This document shows positions 6,046 to 11,580 of a stretch of 13,807 nucleotides of DNA, one piece after another; the first letter of the stretch is position 1; every line of letters begins with the position of its first letter. Made by a program: the position numbers and the translations under genes. The notes beneath the pieces were generated by a model. That model saw only the letters and a list, made by a program, of their open reading frames with translations, ran no database searches and had not been told where the DNA came from. This stretch comes from Bacteroidaceae bacterium (lineage in GTDB: Bacteria; Bacteroidota; Bacteroidia; Bacteroidales; Bacteroidaceae): NCBI GenBank assembly GCA_017628775.1, contig JAGBYN010000063.1:1-13807 (forward strand). Direction: 5' to 3'.

Positions 6046-6582
6046 ATGCTCGAACAAGCTAAGAAACTCATTAATGAGAATCAACTCATTGCTGGTGTAG
6101 CGTTGCTCACACAATGTTTGGCTCAGAATCCTGAAAATAAAGAAGCGCTTACTTTGCGTGCATTGACCTTAATGCAAATGGGGCAAGCCAAGGAATCGCT
6201 CGTTGACGTCGATGCGTTGATTGCACTTGAACCCGGACAATTGGCTTACACCTTGCTTCGTGCAGATATCCTGGCGCTTGATGGACAAACAGAAAATGCC
6301 ATTGCAGCCTACCACAGTATTCTGGTGCAGAAACCGGTGGCTGGTAATGTGGTGCTCCGTCTGGGTACATTGCTGCAACAGCAAAAACGCTGGGACGAGG
6401 CTCTGAATCTTTACAGTCAAGCTATAGAGCGCATGCCCAATTTTGCTGAGGCATGGATGGCGCGCGGTGCGGTGAAGCATCATGTGAAAGATAAAATAGG
6501 CGCAACAGAGGACCTTAGACATGCCTTGGAACTCAAGCCTGAACTCGCTCAGCAACTTGAGGGTGAGGCTACGGTGATTTAG
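6046..6582 (+). CDS. Tetratricopeptide-repeat protein
   Basis: This 178-residue protein is built almost entirely of helical TPR units, with about five repeats starting near residues 1, 33, 66, 101 and 134. The last two are the clearest: W116-DEALNLYSQAIERMPN and W137-MARGAVKHHVKDKIGATEDLRHALELKP both follow the TPR spacing of small, aromatic and proline positions. There is no signal peptide, membrane segment or enzymatic domain, so it is probably a soluble cytoplasmic adaptor. TPR arrays bind peptides or other proteins, but the partner cannot be read from the sequence. It follows fabI by 79 bp across an inverted repeat and converges with the AraC-type gene, the two sharing a terminator. A functional link to fatty-acid synthesis is not supported beyond adjacency. 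Confidence 0.85.
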   Translation: MLEQAKKLINENQLIAGVALLTQCLAQNPENKEALTLRALTLMQMGQAKESLVDVDALIALEPGQLAYTLLRADILALDGQTENAIAAYHSILVQKPVAGNVVLRLGTLLQQQKRWDEALNLYSQAIERMPNFAEAWMARGAVKHHVKDKIGATEDLRHALELKPELAQQLEGEATVI

Positions 6583-6615
6583 TCCTAATAAAAATCGTTC
6601 TCATTGAAAACAAAT

Positions 6616-6658
6616 AAAGACACGAAACTACTTCCAAATTAAGTAGTCTCGTGTCTTT
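6616..6658. terminator. Bidirectional terminator between the TPR and AraC-type genes
   Basis: The arms 6616-6633 and 6641-6658 are 18 bp each with a single mismatch and a 7-nt loop. The flanks are A-rich on the left (AAACAAATAAA) and T-rich on the right (TTGTTCTTTAATTT), so the hairpin can terminate both converging transcripts. It starts 34 bp after the TPR stop codon. Confidence 0.8.
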
Positions 6659-6720
6659 GTTCTTTAATTTAGGACGAACGCCTCCAAGAATCGTATGAAA
6701 AGAGTAGATTATTCTGGGCG

Positions 6721-7074
6721 TTACGATTGTGGTATGGCCGTTTTGTAAATCTCTCGATATTTCGTTAAGGTGAGGTTGTTCTTCTTTATAAATGCGCGTT
6801 GCATGGTTCGCAGGGTGTTAAATCCTGATTGCTTGGCAATGTCGCTGATGGGCAAGTTGGTGTTGCGGAGGAGTTGCTCGGCTACTTTGATTCTGTAACT
6901 ATTGATATAATCGTTGAACGAAGTATGGATTTCTTGATTAAAATATTGTGAGATATAAGTTCTGTTGGTTGCCAACTCTCGGGCCAGGTCGTAGATGTTT
7001 AATCGTGGATTGAGGTACATCTTTTTCTCTTCCATGACGCAGTTGAGCTTGTTGGTGAATTTGTTTTTTTTCAT
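6721..7074 (-). CDS. Stand-alone AraC-family DNA-binding protein
   Basis: The 117 residues are essentially one AraC-type domain with two helix-turn-helix units: LNIYDLARELATNRTYISQYF (25-45), then LPISDIAKQSGFNTLRTMQRAFIKKNN (74-100) ending in LTKYRE. It should be a cytoplasmic DNA-binding protein. The usual partner part is missing. Bacteroidales AraC regulators commonly have an N-terminal membrane or ligand-sensing region of 150 residues or more before a segment like MEEKKMYLNP (14-23), which here follows only 13 residues. The start lies about 25 bp downstream of the rpoD terminator. I see no TAnnTTTG box for it, so expression would need read-through or an unrecognised promoter. It could be a true minimal regulator or the remnant of a longer gene. 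Target genes are unknown. Confidence 0.75.
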   Translation of the reverse strand: MKKNKFTNKLNCVMEEKKMYLNPRLNIYDLARELATNRTYISQYFNQEIHTSFNDYINSYRIKVAEQLLRNTNLPISDIAKQSGFNTLRTMQRAFIKKNNLTLTKYREIYKTAIPQS

Positions 7075-7097
7075 GGTGGGGTGTGTTAAGGTAAGCC

Positions 7098-7163
7098 CAA
7101 AAAACGCAGAAAAAGGAAATATGAGTGAATAGATGCTCTTCTTCCTGTTTTCTGCGTTTTTCT
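7098..7163 (-). terminator. rpoD terminator
   Basis: The arms 7100-7118 and 7142-7161 pair over about 19 bp with one bulge, and on the minus strand a run of T follows the CTGCG arm. It begins five bases beyond the rpoD stop codon, so it should end the rpoD transcript. It lies immediately upstream of the AraC-type gene. Confidence 0.7.
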
Positions 7164-7167
7164 ATAT

Positions 7168-8031
7168 TTATCGACCTAAATACTTCAAGAGGATATTTAT
7201 GTTTTCAGCTTCGCGCAAACGGCGGAGTGCGCGTTCTTTGATTTGGCGAACGCGTTCGCGTGTTAAGTTCATGTTGTTAGCCACTTCTTCAGCTGTCATT
7301 TCGTTTCGTCCGATACCAAAGAGCATCTTAAGCACTTCGCGTTCACGGTCGCTAAGTGTTGATAACGCAGCATCGAGGTCAGAAGAAAGTGATTCTCGTT
7401 CCATTTGGTCGTCTGTGCCTGGTGCACTGTCATCGTGCATCACGTCGATCAAGCAGTTTGTGTCGTCGTCCTGGAAGGGCGCGTCCACACTAACTTTCTT
7501 GCCGTTTGTGCCTAAGGCATCCATCACCTTGTTGATGTCTGTTTCTAAGATGTCTGCCAATTCCTGTGGTGAGGGGCGACGCTCAAATTCTTGTTCGAAG
7601 CTCACGATCGCCTTTGAAAGTTTGCTTTGGAAACCAACTTGGTTCAGCGGCATTCTCACGATACGGCTCTGTTCGGAAATCGCTTGAAGGATACTTTGGC
7701 GAATCCACCACACCGCATAAGAGATAAACTTAAAACCGCGTGTTTCATCAAACTTTTGCGCAGCCTTAATCAAACCGAGGTTGCCTTCGTCAATCAAGTC
7801 GTTGAGCGCTAAACCTTGATTTTGGTATTGCTTCGCTACACTGACTACGAAGCGGAGGTTTGCACGCGTGAGTCGGTCGAGTGCTTCTTGGTCACCCTTG
7901 TGAATACGTTGAGCGAGTTCTACTTCTTCGTCGGTTGAAATAAGTTCTTCACGTCCAATTTCTACCAAGTACTTGTCCAACGCCGCACTTGAGCGGTTTG
8001 TGATGCATTTGTTGATTTTTAGTTGTCGCAT
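7168..8031 (-). CDS. rpoD: Principal RNA polymerase sigma factor (Bacteroidetes RpoD/SigA)
   Basis: This is the primary sigma-70 factor that directs RNA polymerase to housekeeping promoters. The 287-residue protein has the compact Bacteroidetes form with no acidic region 1.1. Region 1.2 is at about 14-47. Region 2 includes RANLRFVVSVAKQY (56-69), DLIDEGNLGLIKA (78-90) and FKFISYAVWWIRQSI (100-114), the core-binding and -10-recognition helices. Region 3 contains EFERRPSPQELADIL (148-162). Region 4.2 carries the -35-type helix-turn-helix MTAEEVANNMNLTRERVRQIKERALRRLR (245-273). The MRQLKI start is the family N-terminus as I recall it. It is a single-gene unit with a strong TTTG/TAnnTTTG promoter, a leader of about 100 nt and a terminator. 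That promoter matches the specificity expected of this sigma, so autoregulation is plausible. Confidence 0.96.
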   Translation of the reverse strand: MRQLKINKCITNRSSAALDKYLVEIGREELISTDEEVELAQRIHKGDQEALDRLTRANLRFVVSVAKQYQNQGLALNDLIDEGNLGLIKAAQKFDETRGFKFISYAVWWIRQSILQAISEQSRIVRMPLNQVGFQSKLSKAIVSFEQEFERRPSPQELADILETDINKVMDALGTNGKKVSVDAPFQDDDTNCLIDVMHDDSAPGTDDQMERESLSSDLDAALSTLSDREREVLKMLFGIGRNEMTAEEVANNMNLTRERVRQIKERALRRLREAENINILLKYLGR

Positions 8032-8140
8032 AGTTCGTTTTCGTCAAATTCTTCAAGTTCTACCTTTAAAGTCTTGTTTGTTAACCTTAAAGATTTGTAG
8101 GAATTTCGTCGTTAAAACGCGATTTCCCTTAAATGAGCGG

Positions 8141-8173
8141 CAAAATTACACTTTTTTATTCGAACGAAACAAA
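8141..8173 (-). promoter_or_regulatory. rpoD promoter, Bacteroidetes consensus
   Basis: On the minus strand TTTG (8173-8170) is followed after 21 nt by TAATTTTG (8148-8141), an exact TAnnTTTG. A start near 8135 gives a leader of about 104 nt before the rpoD ATG. It is one of the two best promoters in the window. Confidence 0.65.
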
Positions 8174-8262
8174 TTTTTGATGCACTTGTTTTGAATTTAA
8201 ACTTTTTTTGATTTTCTTTTGGGCGAAAGTGGCAAGCATAGTTTCCGAAAACGTAAAAGACT

Positions 8263-8380
8263 CTTGCCATGCGGAGCAGTCGATGCTTAACGATTGTAAC
8301 TTGGGGTGGTAGAGGTTGTAGAAATAGAATAGGATGACAGTCTCTCATCTCTCATCTCTCATCTCTCATCTCTCAACTCT
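8263..8380 (+). repeat. Dispersed composite element, copy C (core plus heptamer array)
   Basis: The core occupies 8263-8288 and matches the inverted copy B core at 25 of 26 positions. About 53 bp further on come four exact CTCTCAT heptamers (8342-8369) and a degenerate CTCTCAACTCT, together the NNNCTCT pattern with 7-bp period. The element lies between the rpoD promoter and the tRNA terminator and interrupts no gene. No coding region is credible in this roughly 230-bp gap. Confidence 0.65.
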
Positions 8381-8406
8381 GTACCTTATTCCTTTGACGT
8401 CAATAT

Positions 8407-8440
8407 ACAAAAAAAACGAAGGACTTTGGAGTCCTTCGTT
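8407..8440 (-). terminator. Terminator of the tRNA gene
   Basis: AACGAAGGACT (8415-8425) and AGTCCTTCGTT (8430-8440) form a perfect 11-bp stem with a 4-nt loop. On the minus strand it ends in a run of eight T (8416-8409). It begins three bases after the mature tRNA 3' end. Confidence 0.9.
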
Positions 8441-8443
8441 GTG

Positions 8444-8517
8444 TAGCGAGAGTGGGTCACGATCCCACGACCTCCGGATTATGAATCCGACGCTCTAACC
8501 AGCTGAGCTATCTCGCC
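8444..8517 (-). tRNA. tRNA with CAU anticodon, probably elongator tRNA-Met
   Basis: The 74-nt cloverleaf folds fully. The acceptor stem is GGCGAGA/TCTCGCT, with a G1-U72 wobble. The D-arm is GCTC...GAGC with GG in the loop. The anticodon arm is TCGGA-TTCATAA-TCCGG, with anticodon CAU at 8483-8481. The variable loop has 5 nt and the T-stem is GTGGG/CCCAC. The discriminator is A, and CCA is not encoded (CAA follows). The first acceptor pair is a wobble rather than the C1/A72 mismatch typical of initiators, so it is an elongator Met or the Ile2 tRNA that reads AUA after lysidine modification; I favour Met. The T-loop, ATCGTGA, is abnormal because the usual T54 and A58 are swapped. It has its own promoter and terminator. 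Confidence 0.9.
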
Positions 8518-8561
8518 ATTCCGCATCCAAGTGAACTGGTGTTCTGTCTCGTTTGCGAGTG

Positions 8562-8593
8562 CAAAAGTAGAAACTTTTTTTTGTATGACCAAA
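8562..8593 (-). promoter_or_regulatory. tRNA promoter, Bacteroidetes consensus
   Basis: On the minus strand TTTG (8593-8590) is followed after exactly 20 nt by TACTTTTG (8569-8562), an exact TAnnTTTG. A start near 8556 leaves about 38 nt of 5' leader before the mature tRNA. Confidence 0.65.
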
Positions 8594-8659
8594 CTTATTT
8601 GGTTTTTTTTTGAGAAAATATCATTTTTCTTGCATTTTGGCGTCCGATTTCGGCCGTTT

Positions 8660-9172
8660 TTATGCATTCTTGCCAAAAAGCATTTCGTACTCTTGCTCAA
8701 AGTTGGGCGTGAAAAAGTTCTTGCCAATCAAGCTTTTTATCTCTTGTGGCGAGAAGAAACGGCCGCCGTCCAACTCCTCGGAAGGTTGTGGAATTTCAGT
8801 TGTTATGGCTTTGTAGGCATAGACCAATTCGCGATCGCGCGCGCTTTCAAAGATGTATTGGGTTAAGAACTCGGGGGTGAAGTTTGATATCCCCAATTCT
8901 TCAGATACTTCGCGCTTAAGGGCTTGTTCGATACTTTCGCCAAAATCAACGTGTCCACCCACAGCAGTGTCCCATTTGTTGGGTTGTATATCCTTCCATG
9001 CGGGGCGGTGCTGCAGGTATAGCTGTCCTTCAGAGTTGAAGAGGTGGAGGTGAACCACGGGGTGGAGCAAATGTGAACCATCGTGGCATGCACCGCGTGT
9101 GGCACTGCCGATGACATAGCCCTGCTCATCTACGATGGGGAGACGTTCTTCTTGATTGTCGGATTTAGCCAT
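8660..9172 (-). CDS. Nudix hydrolase
   Basis: This cytoplasmic Nudix-fold protein of 170 residues probably hydrolyses a nucleoside- or isoprenoid-diphosphate-type substrate with Mg2+. The Nudix box is complete: G73-x5-E79-x7-R87-E88-V89-x-E91-E92-x-G94-I95. The upstream segment LHPVVHLHLFNSEGQLYLQHRPAWKDIQPNKWD (36-68) recalls the YfcD and type-1 isopentenyl-diphosphate-isomerase-like subgroup. The conserved cysteine expected in a true Idi is not seen, so I do not call it an isomerase. The substrate is unknown. It is the last gene of a tight minus-strand group, 15 bp after the flavoprotein gene. Confidence 0.88.
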   Translation of the reverse strand: MAKSDNQEERLPIVDEQGYVIGSATRGACHDGSHLLHPVVHLHLFNSEGQLYLQHRPAWKDIQPNKWDTAVGGHVDFGESIEQALKREVSEELGISNFTPEFLTQYIFESARDRELVYAYKAITTEIPQPSEELDGGRFFSPQEIKSLIGKNFFTPNFEQEYEMLFGKNA

Positions 9173-9187
9173 GACGTGTGTGGAAGC

Positions 9188-9811
9188 TTATCGGATGAAG
9201 TTGGTGCGAATCTTTGTTTCGTACTGGGGCAGGTTAATGCCTTGTTGTTTGCCGGCTTCGATGCATTGAAGTAGCCATGCCATGTTTTGTCCTAACTGGC
9301 GCATGGTTTGCATGCCTTCAAGGTCCTGTAGGACTTCTTCGGGTGTGTTGCCGTGCACTTCGTTCCAGTAATTGGAAGAAACGATGGGCATGTTGGCGAT
9401 GGTGAAATAACGGTTGAGGTCCTCAAAACCTCCTTGTGCACCACCACGGCGGCAACTCACGATCGCAGCAGCCGGTTTTCCGGCATAAAGATCCATCTTT
9501 GAGCAAAACGCACGATCCATGAATGGTTTGATACTGCCCGATGTGCCAGCAAAGTGGATGGGTGTGCCAAATACAAAGCCGTCGGCTTCGGGTACTTTTC
9601 TGAGAAATTCGTTTACACCATCGGAGTCTTGCCAGCATTGTTTGAGGTCCTTGCATTTGCCGCAGCCGATGCAACCCATGATGGGTTTTGTTCCACACCA
9701 GATTTCTTCGGTTTCAATGCCTGCGGCGTGTAATTGTGTGGCAACTTCTTGAAGGGCGGTATGTGTGCAGCCCGATTTGTGTGGGCTGCCGTTAACGAGG
9801 ATGACTTTCAT
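9188..9811 (-). CDS. Flavodoxin-fold FMN protein, iron-sulfur-flavoprotein-like
   Basis: The 207-residue cytoplasmic protein begins with the FMN phosphate loop of the NADPH-dependent FMN-reductase superfamily (VNGSPHKSGCT, 5-15). A compact cysteine cluster CIGCGKCKDLKQC follows (near 47-59), spaced C-x2-C-x2-C-x5-C. That spacing fits the CX2CX2CX4-7C motif that binds a [4Fe-4S] cluster in Isf-type proteins. The segment GFVFGTPIHFAGTSGSIKPFMDRA (78-101) is the usual flavin-side motif. It probably moves electrons or reduces a small quinone-like or nitro substrate, but the physiological partner cannot be deduced. The gene lies 11 bp after the GH20 gene and 15 bp before the Nudix gene, so all three are probably one operon. 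Cluster binding is inferred from the cysteines only. Confidence 0.85.
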   Translation of the reverse strand: MKVILVNGSPHKSGCTHTALQEVATQLHAAGIETEEIWCGTKPIMGCIGCGKCKDLKQCWQDSDGVNEFLRKVPEADGFVFGTPIHFAGTSGSIKPFMDRAFCSKMDLYAGKPAAAIVSCRRGGAQGGFEDLNRYFTIANMPIVSSNYWNEVHGNTPEEVLQDLEGMQTMRQLGQNMAWLLQCIEAGKQQGINLPQYETKIRTNFIR

Positions 9812-9822
9812 CTTATGGGTGC

Positions 9823-11433
9823 TTATTTGCGTTCAATGATTTCGAAAGGCACGCGTACGGAAACGCCGTGCTGCATGAGGTTGTAGAGGTTGGGCATGAC
9901 TCTTTGCTTGAAAGATTGCCAGTCGCGTTGGTTCATGTTGCTCCATCCTGATTCTGCTAAGGCCAGAGCGCGGGGGAATGCCATATAGGTGGCGCGGTTC
10001 ACTGTAGGAATGGCTTCAGCCCAGAGTGTGCCCATGACACCCATGATGTGGTTGGTGTTTTCAGGGGTACCACCATAGTTGGGGTCAAGTTTGTAGGTTT
10101 GTTCAAGTGTCGTGTGAGGCATGCCCCAATTGTTGAATTCGGGGAAGTCGTGTGCATACTGGGGATAATCCAGGTAAGCATGTTCGCCAGGTGCCATAAT
10201 GATAGGGTGACCATTTTTCTTGGTGAGGTCAAGGCATGTGGGGGTGAGCGCGTTGCGCCAAGTGACGAGGGTAACGTCTTTAGGGTAGGGGAAGAGGTAA
10301 TCGTCGGCGGGTGGCCACATATTGTTGAGTTCGCACCACAGGATGGGCTTCTTGCCTGCGTTTCTCACTTCGTTCAGGACTTTGTCAAAGAAGGGAATCA
10401 TGAGTTGCGTGGGTTTTGTGAAGTTTAGTCGCTTCATCATTTCCTTGCAATCGTCGCATTCTGCCCAGTTCTTGGGTACGGCGGCTTCGTCACCGCCCAG
10501 GTGGAAGTAAGGTGACGGAAATACTTCAGCGACTTCGCGCACGACGTCGGCCATTACTTCGTAAACGCGGTCCTGAGAAGCGCAGAGCATCATGTTTGTG
10601 GTTGTGCCTACTTCCATCTTTGTTTGGCGCTGGTGCTTACATGCCAACTCAGGGTAAGCCGCCAATATTGCTACCGTGTGGCCGGGAACGTCGATTTCAG
10701 GAATGATCTGTACATGGCGTTCTTGAGCATAGGCGATGATTTCGCGCAGATCTTCATGGGTGTAGTGTTTTTGGCTGGCTAACTGAGGTTGGCTTTTGAT
10801 TTGCATGCGCCAGCCTTGGTCGTCGGTGAGGTGAAGTTGCAAGACGTTGTACTTGTAGCGTGCCATTTGGTCGATGAAGAACTTAACATCTTCAACGGGG
10901 AGGAAGTGGCGGGCAGGGTCAAGCATTAACGCGCGGAACTCAAAGCGGGGTGCGTCGTCAATGGTTAATGCCGCTACTTGACCTTGAAGGGTGCTTCGGG
11001 CGTCGCCAAGCATGACTTGATCCAAGGTTTGAATGCCGTAGAACACGGCAGCGGCGGTAGCTCCGGTTATGGTAATCCCCTTGCGAGAAACGGTTAGGGT
11101 GTAGTGCTCCTGGCCTTGTAATGTCTCGTCAATGATTAAGGCTATTTTAGCTTTCTTTGCTTCGGTTGTGGTGCTGAAATTCTGGGGCAGAACTTGTGAT
11201 GTGCGTTGCTTGAAAATCTCGGTCAGGGTTTCTGCGCAGAACTTCAAACTTGGATGAGAAACGTAGATGAGGTTAGCTTTTGAAGAGAATTTAAATGGCT
11301 TTTCATTGCTCGGAACCTCAATATTATTGGGCATAGGGAGGAGTGCGGATTTTACATCCTGCGCCCATGCGCTATTTCCCATAACAGTTAATAATACTGT
11401 TAGTACGAGCGATTTTAGAATTTGTGTAGTCAT
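9823..11433 (-). CDS. Secreted beta-N-acetylhexosaminidase, glycoside hydrolase family 20
   Basis: This exported enzyme removes terminal beta-linked GlcNAc or GalNAc from glycans by substrate-assisted catalysis. Its 536 residues begin with a Sec signal peptide: positive start, hydrophobic LVLTVLLTVMG, and cleavage after SAWA near residue 24. Residue 25 is Gln, not Cys, so it is not a lipoprotein and is probably periplasmic. The GH20b-like N-domain runs to about 155. The TIM barrel contains FRALMLDPARHFLP (166-179), LHLTDDQGWR (200-209), IPEIDVPGH (244-252) and HLGGDEA with the catalytic D315-E316 pair. C-terminal motifs are LVTWRNA, GTLWAE and FPRALALAE. No carbohydrate-binding module follows. 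It heads the operon-like group with the flavoprotein and Nudix genes. A weak TAATTTTA box lies at 11466-11473. Host or dietary glycan, or wall amino-sugar, is the likely substrate. Confidence 0.95.
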   Translation of the reverse strand: MTTQILKSLVLTVLLTVMGNSAWAQDVKSALLPMPNNIEVPSNEKPFKFSSKANLIYVSHPSLKFCAETLTEIFKQRTSQVLPQNFSTTTEAKKAKIALIIDETLQGQEHYTLTVSRKGITITGATAAAVFYGIQTLDQVMLGDARSTLQGQVAALTIDDAPRFEFRALMLDPARHFLPVEDVKFFIDQMARYKYNVLQLHLTDDQGWRMQIKSQPQLASQKHYTHEDLREIIAYAQERHVQIIPEIDVPGHTVAILAAYPELACKHQRQTKMEVGTTTNMMLCASQDRVYEVMADVVREVAEVFPSPYFHLGGDEAAVPKNWAECDDCKEMMKRLNFTKPTQLMIPFFDKVLNEVRNAGKKPILWCELNNMWPPADDYLFPYPKDVTLVTWRNALTPTCLDLTKKNGHPIIMAPGEHAYLDYPQYAHDFPEFNNWGMPHTTLEQTYKLDPNYGGTPENTNHIMGVMGTLWAEAIPTVNRATYMAFPRALALAESGWSNMNQRDWQSFKQRVMPNLYNLMQHGVSVRVPFEIIERK

Positions 11434-11580
11434 AGATTGGTGTGATATTAGGTTGTTTATCGTTGTAAAATTACATTATTTTTTTGTATTGGGTTAAAAG
11501 TAAATGCTGTAAATATAAAGAGTGGCGCAATTTTAGTAAATTTACAATCGTTTATTCTTGGCAAGCGCTGTGAAAAAAAT

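Noticed and set aside
5992..8075. Shared 12-mer CTTTAAAGTCTT before the TPR gene (5992) and in the rpoD leader region (8064)
   Set aside because: In a window of this size several identical 12-mer pairs are expected by chance, and the two lie in unlike positions relative to transcription.
8112..8348. 78-codon minus-strand frame upstream of rpoD
   Set aside because: It overlaps the rpoD promoter and the dispersed repeat, and its translation is low-complexity with no domain.
8588..8612. Plus-strand hairpin ACCAAA...TTTGGT followed by a T-run, resembling a terminator
   Set aside because: No plus-strand gene ends nearby, the stem is only 6 bp of mostly A-T, and it overlaps the -33 element of the tRNA promoter.
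8660..9172. Type-1 isopentenyl-diphosphate isomerase
   Set aside because: The N-terminal segment is similar, but the conserved catalytic cysteine is not seen, so a general Nudix hydrolase is the safer call.
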